A DNA stretch of 64,000 bases from Streptomyces malachitofuscus (GTDB lineage: Bacteria > Actinomycetota > Actinomycetes > Streptomycetales > Streptomycetaceae). Within the stretch, counting starts at the first letter, position 1. Each line of letters begins with the position of its first letter. The notes beneath the pieces are model-generated. The model did not search any database. It saw only the letters and a list, made by a program, of their open reading frames with translations, and was not told the DNA's origin. The translations under genes and the position numbers were made by a program. Of this stretch, positions 38,792 to 47,672 are shown one piece after another. The DNA lies in contig NZ_BMUF01000015.1 of the NCBI RefSeq assembly GCF_014650055.1, positions 124,001 through 188,000 on the forward strand, given 5' to 3'.

Positions 38792-41023
38792 ATGAGCCAG
38801 CCCAGCACCCAGGCACAGGTACAGCACCCGCAGCCCTCCGTGGGCTCCATCGCGGCCCACCGCCCGCACACCGTGGCCGGAGTGGTCTCCGACCTGGAAC
38901 CCGACATCGACGCCGACCTCGACGGTTACGAGGAGTCCCACACGGACGGCGCCCCGTTGCCGCAGGGCCGCTTCCTCGACCGGGAACGCAGCTGGCTCGC
39001 CTTCAACGAGCGCGTCCTCGAACTCGCCGAGGATCCGAACACCCCGCTGCTGGAGCGCGCGAACTTCCTCGCGATCTTCGCCAGCAACCTGGACGAGTTC
39101 TTCATGGTCCGCGTGGCCGGTCTGAAGCGCCGTATCGCCACCGGCGTCGCCACCCGCTCCGCGTCCGGGCTCCAGCCGCGCGAGGTGCTGGAGATGATCT
39201 GGGCGCGCTCCCGCGAGCTGATGGCCCGGCACGCCGCCTGCTACCACGAGGACGTCGCCCCCGCGCTCGCGGAGGAGGGCATCCACCTGGTCCGCTGGAA
39301 CGAGCTCACGGAGAAGGAGCAGGCCCGGCTCTTCACGCTCTTCCGGCACCAGATCTTCCCGGTGCTCACGCCCCTCGCGGTCGACCCGGCGCACCCCTTC
39401 CCGTACATCTCCGGCCTGTCGCTGAACCTGGCCGTCGTCGTACGCAACCCCGTCACCGGCCACAAGCACTTCGCCCGGGTGAAGGTGCCGCCGCTGCTGT
39501 CCCGCTTCCTGGAGAGCTCCCCCGGCCGCTACGTCCCCATCGAGGACGTCATCGCCGCGCACCTGGAGGAGCTGTTCCCCGGCATGGAGGTGCTGCAGCA
39601 CCATGCCTTCCGGCTCACCCGCAACGAGGACCTGGAGGTCGAGGAGGACGACGCGGAGAACCTGCTCCAGGCACTGGAGAAGGAGCTCATGCGGCGCCGC
39701 TTCGGGCCGCCGGTGCGCCTGGAGGTCGAGGAGTCCATCGACCGGGAGGTGCTGGACCTGCTGGTGCGCGAGCTGAAGGTGGGCGAGGCGGAGGTGTATC
39801 CGCTGCCCGGCCCGCTCGACCTCACCGGCCTCTTCCGCATCCACAGCCTGGACCGGCCCGAGCTGAAGTACCCGAAGTTCATCGCGGGCACCCACCGTGA
39901 CCTGGCCGAGGTCGAGTCCGCCTCGGCCCCCGACGTCTTCGCCGCCCTGCGCAGCCGTGACGTGCTGCTGCACCACCCCTACGACTCCTTCTCCACCTCC
40001 GTGCAGGCGTTCCTGGAGCAGGCGGCCGCCGACCCGGACGTCCTCGCCATCAAGCAGACCCTGTACCGGACGTCCGGCGACTCCCCCATAGTCGACGCGC
40101 TCATCGACGCCGCCGAATCCGGCAAGCAGGTCCTCGTCCTGGTCGAGATCAAGGCACGCTTCGACGAGCACGCCAACATCAAGTGGGCGCGCAAGCTGGA
40201 GGAGGCGGGCTGCCACGTCGTCTACGGCCTGGTCGGTCTGAAGACCCACTGCAAGCTGTCCCTGGTGGTCCGTCAGGAGGGCGAGACGCTGCGGCGCTAC
40301 AGCCACGTCGGCACCGGCAACTACCACCCGAAGACGGCCCGCCTCTACGAGGACCTCGGCGTGCTCACCGCCGACCCGCAGGTCGGCGCGGACCTCTCCG
40401 ACCTGTTCAACCGGCTCTCCGGATACTCCCGCCGCGAGACCTACCGGCGCCTGCTCGTCGCCCCCAAGTCCCTGCGGGACGGCCTGGTCTCGCGGATCGA
40501 CAAGGAGGCCCAGCACCACCGCGCGGGCCGGCCCGCGTACGTCCGCATCAAGGTCAACTCGATGGTCGACGAGGCCGTCATCGACGCCTGCTACCGGGCA
40601 TCCCAGGCGGGTGTGCCGGTCGACATCTGGGTGCGCGGCATCTGCGCGATCCGGCCCGGCGTGGAGGGCCTGTCGGAGAACGTCCGGGTGCGCTCCGTCC
40701 TCGGCCGCTTCCTCGAGCACTCCCGTGTCTTCGCCTTCGGCAACGGCGGCGAACCCGAAGTGTGGATAGGCAGCGCGGACATGATGCACCGCAACCTCGA
40801 CCGCCGGATAGAGGCGCTGGTGCGGGTGACCGACCCGGCCCACCGGGCGGCGCTGAACAGACTGTTGGAGACCGGCATGTCCGACACCACGGCGTCCTGG
40901 CACCTGGGCCCGGACGGCGAGTGGACCCGGCACTCCACGGACGCGGACGGCCAGCCTCTGCGCAACGTCCAGGAGATGCTCATAGACGCCCGGAGGCGCC
41001 GGCGTGGCACAGCGACACCTTGA
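38792..41023 (+). CDS. ppk: Polyphosphate kinase Ppk1
   Basis: A 743-residue enzyme that makes polyphosphate reversibly from ATP. A 60-residue acidic N-terminal tail precedes the N domain (RFLDRERSWLAFNERVLELA, FLAIFASNLDEFFMVRVAGL), the head domain, and two phospholipase-D-like C domains. Catalytic residues: His512 in GTGNYHPKTARLYED, autophosphorylated, and His643 in RFLEHSRVFAFGN; RGICAIRPGVEG is also conserved. S. coelicolor SCO4145 is the counterpart, known to be PhoP-dependent. The start ATG 38792 has no clear Shine-Dalgarno; the open frame upstream has no conserved sequence. It overlaps the CHAD gene by 20 bases. Confidence 0.95.
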   Translation: MSQPSTQAQVQHPQPSVGSIAAHRPHTVAGVVSDLEPDIDADLDGYEESHTDGAPLPQGRFLDRERSWLAFNERVLELAEDPNTPLLERANFLAIFASNLDEFFMVRVAGLKRRIATGVATRSASGLQPREVLEMIWARSRELMARHAACYHEDVAPALAEEGIHLVRWNELTEKEQARLFTLFRHQIFPVLTPLAVDPAHPFPYISGLSLNLAVVVRNPVTGHKHFARVKVPPLLSRFLESSPGRYVPIEDVIAAHLEELFPGMEVLQHHAFRLTRNEDLEVEEDDAENLLQALEKELMRRRFGPPVRLEVEESIDREVLDLLVRELKVGEAEVYPLPGPLDLTGLFRIHSLDRPELKYPKFIAGTHRDLAEVESASAPDVFAALRSRDVLLHHPYDSFSTSVQAFLEQAAADPDVLAIKQTLYRTSGDSPIVDALIDAAESGKQVLVLVEIKARFDEHANIKWARKLEEAGCHVVYGLVGLKTHCKLSLVVRQEGETLRRYSHVGTGNYHPKTARLYEDLGVLTADPQVGADLSDLFNRLSGYSRRETYRRLLVAPKSLRDGLVSRIDKEAQHHRAGRPAYVRIKVNSMVDEAVIDACYRASQAGVPVDIWVRGICAIRPGVEGLSENVRVRSVLGRFLEHSRVFAFGNGGEPEVWIGSADMMHRNLDRRIEALVRVTDPAHRAALNRLLETGMSDTTASWHLGPDGEWTRHSTDADGQPLRNVQEMLIDARRRRRGTATP

Positions 41024-42713
41024 CCCGACGGCCGGGCCCGTCCCGGCGGACGCCCTGGCCGGCTATCTGCGGGACCGGGCCACCGAGTTCCTCCGCGCGC
41101 TGCGCCTCCACCGGGAGACCGGTGCGGGCGCGGCCGGGTCGGAGGGTTCCGTCGAGGCGGCCCGCGCGCTGCGGCGCGCGGCCCGCCGCATCAGCGCCGG
41201 CCTCCACACGTTCCAGCCGGTCCTCGACCCCGACTGGGCGGAGGCGCTGCGCCCCGAACTGGCCTGGGTCTCCGGCACGCTGGCCCAGGAACACGCCTAC
41301 GCCGCCCGCCTGGACCGACTCCTCCTGGCCCTGCACCGCCTGTCGGGGGCGACACCGTTCCCGACCCAGGCGGCCTCCGGCCCGTCCGGCACAGCGTCGA
41401 CCCCCCGGTCCGGGGGGTCCTCCGGCACGGGGGCGCGCAACGGTCCGAACGGCACCACGGCCCATTCCGGCGGCTCTCCCGCCGACCTGCCCCTCGGCAC
41501 GGAAACACGCAGAGCTTCGGCGAACACGCCCCATTCCACGGCCACCCCCGCCGCGACCGGCACGCGTCCCGGTGCCGACGGGGCCCCGGGCGCCCGGGGA
41601 GGCGGAAGCCCCGGTGTCACCGGCCGCAACGCGGCGGCCGACGGCACGATCGCCCAGACCCCGGGCGCACGTCCCCCGACCGGCACCGGAGACACACCGG
41701 GCCGCACGGCCCCCACGCATGACGGACCCCACGCCCCCACCGACACACAGAGCACCACCCCGGCCACCCCCCGCACCACCACACCCCCGAACGCCCCGAC
41801 CGGCACCGACGGCACACCGGGCCGCACGGCTCCCATGCGTGACGGAGTCCTCCCCGCCACCGACACACAGGGCACCCCCCCGGCCGGACCCTCGGGCGCC
41901 GCCGCGCACGTCGGCCCCCGGGCTCCGGGCCGCGCGGCCGTCGCCGTTCGCGACCGGGCGGGCCGGGCCGTCGCCGCGGCGGACGGGGCGGGGGATGCGG
42001 CCCTGCGTGTCACCGCCGCGACCGCCCCCGCAGCGCCCCGTGGCGACGGCGGCCGTCCCGCGCGGTCCGTCCCCGCGCCCGGCCGGGCCGGCCTCACCGT
42101 CGGTGCCGCCAAGGCCGGTGCCCTGCTGGACCGCCAACTGACGCTGGCCAGGACCCGGGCGCACTCCACCGCCCTCCAGGCCCTCGGGTCGTCCCGGTTC
42201 CACGGGATCGCCGACAAGGTCGCCGTCCTCGCCAGCGAGGTGCCGCTGTCCCCGGCCGCAGCCGACGCCGACCTGCGCCCGCTCGCCGACGCCGCACGCG
42301 AGCGGCTCGCGGACGCCGTCGCCGCGCTGCCCCTGCTCACCGCGGGCAGCCCCTACAACGCCGAGGCGCTGATCCACGGGCTCTCCCCGGACCCCGCTCC
42401 GCACCCGCAGGACGCCCCCTGGCACCAGGTCCGTCTCCTCCTGCGCCTGCACCGCTACGCCCGCGAGGTCCTCCACGCCGGCGCGGCCCCGTCCGCCGAC
42501 CTCCGTCTCCTCGCCGCGGGCGAGGCCCTCGACCGGCACCGCGACGCCTCGGAGGCGGCGGCCGCCGCCGCTCAGGCCGCCCGCACCCCCCGCATCGCCC
42601 CGGCCACGGCGTACGCGCTGGGCGTGCTCCACGCCGACCAGCGGCATGAGGTGGAGGCGGCGCGGTACGCGTTCCAGCGCGCCTGGCAGAAGGAAGCCAT
42701 CGGCATGTCATAG
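41004..42713 (+). CDS. CHAD-domain protein, domain split by a long disordered insert
   Basis: A 569-residue protein. Residues 10-113 carry the first half of a CHAD domain: conserved Arg/His-rich helices (ARALRRAARRISAGLHTFQP, AQEHAYAARLDRLLLALHRL). Residues about 115-365 are a Thr/Pro/Gly-rich low-complexity segment. From 366 on the second half resumes (AGALLDRQLTLARTRAHSTA, RLLLRLHRYAREVLHAGAAP). CHAD domains bind polyphosphate through basic helices, in keeping with its overlap with ppk (20 bases, start GTG 41004). The insert contains a 120-bp in-frame duplication. It probably associates with polyphosphate granules; inference. Confidence 0.87.
   Translation: MAQRHLDPTAGPVPADALAGYLRDRATEFLRALRLHRETGAGAAGSEGSVEAARALRRAARRISAGLHTFQPVLDPDWAEALRPELAWVSGTLAQEHAYAARLDRLLLALHRLSGATPFPTQAASGPSGTASTPRSGGSSGTGARNGPNGTTAHSGGSPADLPLGTETRRASANTPHSTATPAATGTRPGADGAPGARGGGSPGVTGRNAAADGTIAQTPGARPPTGTGDTPGRTAPTHDGPHAPTDTQSTTPATPRTTTPPNAPTGTDGTPGRTAPMRDGVLPATDTQGTPPAGPSGAAAHVGPRAPGRAAVAVRDRAGRAVAAADGAGDAALRVTAATAPAAPRGDGGRPARSVPAPGRAGLTVGAAKAGALLDRQLTLARTRAHSTALQALGSSRFHGIADKVAVLASEVPLSPAAADADLRPLADAARERLADAVAALPLLTAGSPYNAEALIHGLSPDPAPHPQDAPWHQVRLLLRLHRYAREVLHAGAAPSADLRLLAAGEALDRHRDASEAAAAAAQAARTPRIAPATAYALGVLHADQRHEVEAARYAFQRAWQKEAIGMS
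41681..41900 (+). repeat. 120-bp in-frame tandem duplication inside the CHAD gene
   Basis: CGGCACCGGAGACACACCGG at 41681 recurs, slightly changed, at 41801 (CGGCACCGACGGCACACCGG). Matching blocks follow: GCCGCACGGC, GCATGACGGA/GCGTGACGGA and CCGACACACAG. The period is exactly 40 codons, so the frame is kept. The second copy fades near 41900. Confidence 0.8.
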
Positions 42714-42724
42714 GGAGGCACACG

Positions 42725-43165
42725 GTGAGCACCCCGGGCTCCGCCAAGAACCGCACCCTCACCGTCCAGGCCGCCGGCTGCGTCCTGTGGCGCCGGTCCC
42801 CCGTGACCGGCGAGCTCGAACTCTGCCTCGTCCACCGGCCCAAGTACGACGACTGGTCCTGGCCCAAGGGCAAGCTCAAGCGCGGCGAGGACCCGCTGGC
42901 CGGAGCCCTGCGCGAGGTCGCCGAGGAGACGGGCCACACCGCCGTACCGGCCGCCGAGCTCCCGAGCGCGCTCTACCTGGCGCACGGCCGCCCCAAGCGG
43001 GTCCGCTACTGGGCGGCCGAAGCCGTCTCCGGCGCCTTCACCCCGAACGACGAGGTCGACCGCGTCCTCTGGCTCCCCCCGGACGCCGCCCGCGCCCACC
43101 TCACCGCACCCCGGGACGCCGACCTGGTGGACGCCCTCCTCGCCACCCTCCGCCCGGCCCGGTGA
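42725..43165 (+). CDS. Nudix hydrolase (MutT1-like)
   Basis: A 146-residue protein. The Nudix box GKLKRGEDPLAGALREVAEETGH (about residues 49-71) is complete (G-x5-E-x7-REVAEETG). The preceding CLVHRPKYDDWSWPKGKLK is typical of actinobacterial MutT1 and diadenosine polyphosphate hydrolases. It cleaves a nucleoside diphosphate linked to another moiety; the exact substrate is not readable. It lacks the C-terminal histidine phosphatase domain of full MutT1. Start GTG 42725, 11 bases after the CHAD gene with GGGAGG before it, so it is part of the ppk operon. Confidence 0.92.
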   Translation: MSTPGSAKNRTLTVQAAGCVLWRRSPVTGELELCLVHRPKYDDWSWPKGKLKRGEDPLAGALREVAEETGHTAVPAAELPSALYLAHGRPKRVRYWAAEAVSGAFTPNDEVDRVLWLPPDAARAHLTAPRDADLVDALLATLRPAR

Positions 43166-43241
43166 GCGTCCCGTTCCCGTCCGGTACCCGCCCGTGTCCT
43201 CGACGTGAGCGTTCCGTGACCTCACCGCACCGTCCACAGGG

Positions 43242-43285
43242 GTTCACCCCTCGTTCATGTACGCCCATCGGCGGCTTCACCTGTT
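43242..43285 (+). promoter_or_regulatory. PHO box (PhoP operator), four 11-bp units, before pstS
   Basis: Four direct units start at 43242 (GTTCACCCCTC), 43253 (GTTCATGTACG), 43264 (CCCATCGGCGG) and 43275 (CTTCACCTGTT), exactly 11 bases apart. They match the GTTCACC-type units bound by PhoP in Streptomyces. A -10-like TAATTT lies at 43291-43296, placing the boxes where PhoP would replace a -35 contact. Phosphate starvation induction of pstSCAB is therefore expected. Confidence 0.85.
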
Positions 43286-43399
43286 CTGCCTAATTTCGGC
43301 CTTACGCGATGCGGTCCGCCCGACGAAAGAGGGGGCACACCGCGTCACCCACTTCGCACGCCGCCGAATTCAGGACGGCGGCCACTGGAAGGAACTCAA

Positions 43400-44530
43400 G
43401 TGAAGCTTCAGCGCAAGAACCGGCGGGCCCTCGCTCTCGGTGCTCTCGCCGTCTCCGGCGCCCTGGCCCTCACGGCGTGCGGCTCCGACGACACCGGCGG
43501 CAACAGCGGCGGCGGCGACGCCTCCGCCACCGCGCAGGCCGGTAACATCGACTGCGGCGACGCCAAGGGCCAGCTGCAGGCCTCCGGCTCTTCCGCCCAG
43601 AAGAACGCCATCGACGCCTGGGTCAAGCAGTACGCCGCGGCGTGCAAGGGCGTGCAGGTCAACTACAACCCGACCGGTTCGGGCGCCGGCATCACCGCGT
43701 TCCTCCAGGGCCAGACCGCGTTCGCCGGCTCGGACTCCGCGCTGGACGCCGAGGAGATCGAGCAGTCCAAGAAGGTCTGCACGGACGGCCAGGCCATCGA
43801 CCTGCCCATGGTCGGCGGCCCGATCGCCGTCGGCTACAACGTCACGGGCGTCGACAACCTGGTCCTGGACGCGCCGACCCTCGCCAAGATCTTCGACAGC
43901 AAGATCACCAACTGGAACGACGAGGCGATCGCCAAGCTCAACCCCGACGCCGAGCTTCCCGACCTGAAGATCCAGGCCTTCCACCGCTCGGACGAGTCCG
44001 GCACCACGGACAACTTCACCACCTACCTCCAGGCCGCCGCGCCCGACGACTGGAAGTACGAGCCGAGCAAGTCCTGGGAGGCCAAGGGCGGCCAGTCCGC
44101 GCAGGGCTCCTCCGGTGTCGCCCAGCAGGTGAAGCAGACCCCCGGCGCCATCTCCTACATGGAGCTGTCCTACGCCAAGGACGGCATGAACACCGTCGCC
44201 ATCAAGACCGAGGCCGCCGAGCCGGTCGAGGCGACCATCGAGAACGCCACCGCCGCCATCGGCGCGGCCAAGGTCGTCGGCACCGGCAAGGACCTCGCGC
44301 TGGAGCTGGACTACACCCCCGACGCCGACGGCGCCTACCCGATCGTCCTGGTGACCTACGAGATCGCCTGCGACAAGGGCAACAAGGCGGAGACCCTCCC
44401 CGCCGCCAAGTCCTTCCTGAACTACATGGCTTCCGAGGACGGCCAGGCCCTGCTGGCCGACGCGGGCTACGCCCCGATGCCCGAGGAGATCATCACCAAG
44501 GTCCGCGAGACCATCTCGAGCCTCGCCTGA
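43400..44530 (+). CDS. pstS: Phosphate-binding lipoprotein PstS
   Basis: A 376-residue lipoprotein. The signal peptide has lipobox LTAC with Cys27, followed by a Gly/Ser/Thr-rich spacer and a phosphate-binding fold. The ligand loops are GSSAQ, GSGAGITAF and HRSDESGTTDNFT. It captures phosphate outside the membrane and delivers it to PstCA. Start GTG 43400 has GGAAGGAA about 6 bases upstream. First gene of pstSCAB, under the PHO box. A hairpin after the stop can explain the much higher level of PstS than of the permease reported for Streptomyces. Confidence 0.96.
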   Translation: MKLQRKNRRALALGALAVSGALALTACGSDDTGGNSGGGDASATAQAGNIDCGDAKGQLQASGSSAQKNAIDAWVKQYAAACKGVQVNYNPTGSGAGITAFLQGQTAFAGSDSALDAEEIEQSKKVCTDGQAIDLPMVGGPIAVGYNVTGVDNLVLDAPTLAKIFDSKITNWNDEAIAKLNPDAELPDLKIQAFHRSDESGTTDNFTTYLQAAAPDDWKYEPSKSWEAKGGQSAQGSSGVAQQVKQTPGAISYMELSYAKDGMNTVAIKTEAAEPVEATIENATAAIGAAKVVGTGKDLALELDYTPDADGAYPIVLVTYEIACDKGNKAETLPAAKSFLNYMASEDGQALLADAGYAPMPEEIITKVRETISSLA

Positions 44531-44537
44531 CCCGAGA

Positions 44538-44573
44538 GTGCGGACCGGCCCCGACCACGGCGCCGGTCCGCAC
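44538..44573 (+). terminator. Intra-operon hairpin between pstS and pstC
   Basis: GTGCGGACCGG (44538-44548) pairs with CCGGTCCGCAC (44563-44573), a perfect 11-bp stem with a 14-base loop, 8 bases after the pstS stop. Likely a partial terminator or mRNA-stabilising end. Confidence 0.75.
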
Positions 44574-44662
44574 CGTCCGGTGCACCGCCATCAGGAGCCC
44601 CCGGCCCCGGAAGGCTCCGACCGAGCCGCCCGTCCCGGCGGCTCCGCAGACCGGAGAACCCG

Positions 44663-45667
44663 ATGGACATCACCACACAGAAACCAGCCGCTCCCCCCGC
44701 ACCCGGGCCGGCCGCACCCCAGGACAAGCGTGCCGCGCGCGGTGCCACCCGCCCCGGTGACCGGATATTCCTCGGGCTCTCCCGCGGGTCCGGCATCTTC
44801 GTCCTGGTGCTCATGGCCGCCATCGCGGCCTTCCTGACGTACCGCGCGTCCCTGGCCATCAGCAAGGACGAGGCGAACTTCTTCACCACCTTCGAGTGGA
44901 ACCCCAGCGGCGTCCCGCCGGAGTTCGGCATCGCTGTCCTGGCCTTCGGCACCGTCGTGTCGTCGATCATCGCCATGGTCATCGCGGTCCCGATCTCGGT
45001 GGGCATCGCCCTGTTCATCACGCACTACGCCCCCCGCCGGCTCGGCGGCGTCGTCGCGTACGTGATCGACCTGCTCGCCGCCGTCCCGTCCATCGTCTAC
45101 GGCCTGTGGGGCGCCCTCGTCCTGGTGCCGCACATGGACGGCCTCTTCGGCTGGCTCGACGCATACCTCGGCTGGACCGGCGTCTTCTCCTGGGACGAGG
45201 GCCCCGCCCGTTCGCTGTTCACCGTCGGCATCCTGCTCGCGCTGATGATCCTCCCGATCATCACCAACGTCAGCCGCGAGGTCTTCCGCCAGGTCCCGCG
45301 GATGCACGAGGAGGCCGCCCTGGCCCTCGGCGCCACGCGCTGGGAGGTCATCCGCATGTCGGTGCTGCCCTTCGGCCGCTCCGGCATCATCTCCGCCTCC
45401 ATGCTGGGCCTCGGCCGCGCGCTCGGCGAGACGATGGCCGTGGCCATGGTGCTCTCGCCGACCTTCGACATCAGCGCCAGCCTGCTCAACGCGGGCGGCG
45501 GCACCTTCGCCCAGAACATCGCCAGCAAGTTCAACGAGGCCACCGTGATGGGCCAGGACGCGCTGATCGCCTCCGGCATGGTGCTCTTCGTCATCACCCT
45601 GCTGGTCAACGGCGCGGCCCGCCTGATCATCGCCCGCCGCAAGGAGTACTCGGGGGCCAACGCATGA
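44663..45667 (+). CDS. pstC: Phosphate ABC transporter permease PstC
   Basis: A 334-residue permease with six helices. A cytosolic N-terminal tail (about 45 residues) is followed by IFVLVLMAAIAAFLTYRASL. The coupling motif EEAALALGATRWEVIRMSVL (EAA loop) is conserved. DLLAAVPSIVYGLWGALVLV is diagnostic for PstC. Start ATG 44663 is preceded by GGAGAA. The stop overlaps the pstA ATG (ATGA). Confidence 0.95.
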   Translation: MDITTQKPAAPPAPGPAAPQDKRAARGATRPGDRIFLGLSRGSGIFVLVLMAAIAAFLTYRASLAISKDEANFFTTFEWNPSGVPPEFGIAVLAFGTVVSSIIAMVIAVPISVGIALFITHYAPRRLGGVVAYVIDLLAAVPSIVYGLWGALVLVPHMDGLFGWLDAYLGWTGVFSWDEGPARSLFTVGILLALMILPIITNVSREVFRQVPRMHEEAALALGATRWEVIRMSVLPFGRSGIISASMLGLGRALGETMAVAMVLSPTFDISASLLNAGGGTFAQNIASKFNEATVMGQDALIASGMVLFVITLLVNGAARLIIARRKEYSGANA

Positions 45668-46725
45668 GCAACGCAACCCTTTCCCCCCAGCACGGCTCGC
45701 TGCGCGGCGCGACCCTGCCCAAGTGGTTCGCCTGGGCCGTCGCCGCCGGCTCCCTCGCCGTGGGCTACGGCATCAGCGCCGCGGCCGGTCTGGAGAGCGA
45801 CATCCAGTGGGCCCTGATCGCCGCGGTCCTCTTCGTCGTCGGCTCCTACGGCATCTCCGCGAAGGTCGAGGGCAGCCGTCAGGCCAAGGACCGCACCGCG
45901 ACCAGCCTGGTCTGGGTCGCCTTCCTCCTGGCCGTGATCCCGCTGGCCTCCCTCCTCTGGGAGACGGCCGAACGCGGTGTGAAGGTCCTCGACGGCTACT
46001 TCCTCAGCCACTCGATGGGCGTGGTCGCCGACGCCGAACCCGGCGGCGGCATCTACCACGCCATCCTCGGCACCGCGGAGCAGGTCGGCCTCGCCACCCT
46101 GATCTCCGTGCCGGTCGGTGTGCTCACCGCGATCTACCTGGTCGAGTACGGGCGGGGCAAGCTCGCCAAGGCCGTCACGTTCTTCGTCGACGTGATGACC
46201 GGCATCCCGTCGATCGTCGCGGGTCTGTTCATCCTGAGCCTGTGGATCCTGATCCTGGACATGGGACCGTCCGGCTTCGCCGGCTCGCTGGCCCTGTCGA
46301 TCCTGATGATCCCGGTCGTCGTCCGCTCCACCGAGGAGATGCTCAAGCTCGTCCCGAACGAGCTGCGCGAGGCGTCCCTGGCGCTCGGCGTGCCGAAGTG
46401 GCGCACGATCCTGAAGGTGGTCCTGCCGACGTCGATCGGCGGCATCATCACGGGCGTGATGCTCGCGATCGCCCGCATCACCGGTGAGACGGCCCCCGTG
46501 CTGCTGCTGGTCTGGGGCACGGACTTCATCAACGCCAACCCGTTCCAGGACCCGCAGGAATCGCTGCCGATGTACATCTACCTGCAGTGGGCCAACAGCG
46601 GTGGCTCCGGCGCGGCGTTCGACCGTGCCTGGGCGGCGGCCCTGACGCTCATCGGCTTCATCATGATCCTCAACCTTCTGGCCCGCGGCATCGCCCGCTG
46701 GAAGGCGCCCAAGACCGGTCGCTGA
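45664..46725 (+). CDS. pstA: Phosphate ABC transporter permease PstA
   Basis: A 353-residue permease with six core helices plus an N-terminal pair. The segment FFVDVMTGIPSIVAGLFILS and the EAA loop LREASLALGVPKWRTILKVV are typical, as is ARITGETAPVLLLVWGTDFI. The start is ATG 45664, overlapping pstC by 4 bases; earlier in-frame codons lie inside pstC. It forms the membrane channel with PstC. Confidence 0.95.
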   Translation: MSNATLSPQHGSLRGATLPKWFAWAVAAGSLAVGYGISAAAGLESDIQWALIAAVLFVVGSYGISAKVEGSRQAKDRTATSLVWVAFLLAVIPLASLLWETAERGVKVLDGYFLSHSMGVVADAEPGGGIYHAILGTAEQVGLATLISVPVGVLTAIYLVEYGRGKLAKAVTFFVDVMTGIPSIVAGLFILSLWILILDMGPSGFAGSLALSILMIPVVVRSTEEMLKLVPNELREASLALGVPKWRTILKVVLPTSIGGIITGVMLAIARITGETAPVLLLVWGTDFINANPFQDPQESLPMYIYLQWANSGGSGAAFDRAWAAALTLIGFIMILNLLARGIARWKAPKTGR

Positions 46726-46757
46726 GGCCTCCCGACCCGAAAGAAGAAGTGATACCC

Positions 46758-47534
46758 ATGGCCAAGCGCATCGACGTCAGCGGCCTCAACGCCTACTACG
46801 GCTCCTTCCTGGCCATCGAGGACATCTCGATGACCGTCGAGCCCCGTTCCGTGACGGCCTTCATCGGCCCGTCCGGCTGCGGCAAGTCCACCTTCCTGCG
46901 CACCCTCAACCGCATGCACGAGGTGACCCCCGGCGGCCGGGTCGACGGCAAGGTCATGCTCGACGACGAGAACCTGTACGGCGCCGGCATCGACCCGGTG
47001 GCCGTGCGGCGCGAGGTCGGCATGGTCTTCCAGCGCCCCAACCCGTTCCCCACGATGTCGGTGTACGACAACGTGGCGGCGGGCCTGCGCCTGAACGGCA
47101 AGTACAAGAAGTCCCAGCTGGACGACATCGTCGAGAAGTCCCTCAGGGGCGCCAACCTCTGGAACGAGGTGAAGGACCGCCTGAACAAGCCCGGCTCGGG
47201 CCTCTCCGGCGGTCAACAGCAGCGCCTGTGCATCGCCCGCGCCATCGCGGTCGAGCCGAACGTCCTGCTCATGGACGAGCCGTGCTCCGCCCTCGACCCG
47301 ATCTCCACCCTCGCCATCGAGGACCTGATCGGCGAGTTGAAGGAGCGCTTCACGATCGTCATCGTGACGCACAACATGCAGCAGGCGGCCCGCGTCTCCG
47401 ACCGCACCGCGTTCTTCAACCTCGCGGCGGTCGGACAGCCCGGCAAGCTGATCGAGATCGACGACACGGAGCGCATCTTCTCCAACCCGTCGGTCCAGGC
47501 CACGGAGGACTACATCTCCGGCCGCTTCGGCTGA
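46758..47534 (+). CDS. pstB: Phosphate ABC transporter ATPase PstB
   Basis: A 258-residue ATPase with Walker A FIGPSGCGKSTFLRTLNRMH, Q-loop VFQRPNPFPTMS, signature GLSGGQQQRLCIARAIA, Walker B LLMDEPCSALDP and H-loop VTHNMQQA. The NRMHE and RPNPFP motifs are specific to PstB. Start ATG 46758 follows AGAAGAAG. It ends the pst operon and is followed by a strong terminator. phoU is not adjacent, as usual in Streptomyces. Confidence 0.96.
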   Translation: MAKRIDVSGLNAYYGSFLAIEDISMTVEPRSVTAFIGPSGCGKSTFLRTLNRMHEVTPGGRVDGKVMLDDENLYGAGIDPVAVRREVGMVFQRPNPFPTMSVYDNVAAGLRLNGKYKKSQLDDIVEKSLRGANLWNEVKDRLNKPGSGLSGGQQQRLCIARAIAVEPNVLLMDEPCSALDPISTLAIEDLIGELKERFTIVIVTHNMQQAARVSDRTAFFNLAAVGQPGKLIEIDDTERIFSNPSVQATEDYISGRFG

Positions 47535-47579
47535 CCGATCCCCTCGCGGTGCTGCATGGCGGTGCCACCGCGAGGCAAA

Positions 47580-47614
47580 AAGGGCCCGCCCCCGAAAACC
47601 GGGGGCGGGCCCTT
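47580..47614. terminator. Strong bidirectional terminator between pstB and the Pit gene
   Basis: AAGGGCCCGCCCCCG (47580-47594), loop AAAAC, CGGGGGCGGGCCCTT (47600-47614): a perfect 15-bp stem. A run of A before it and TT after it make it usable by both converging operons. Confidence 0.9.
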
Positions 47615-47672
47615 CCGCTCAGGCAACTGCGGGCAGCCTCCCGCACAACTGCGGGAGTCGTGCCGCAGGCGC

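Noticed and set aside
38641..39900. 419-codon frame overlapping the ppk start
   Set aside because: It is a +1 shadow of ppk; ppk itself carries the catalytic histidines in the chosen frame.
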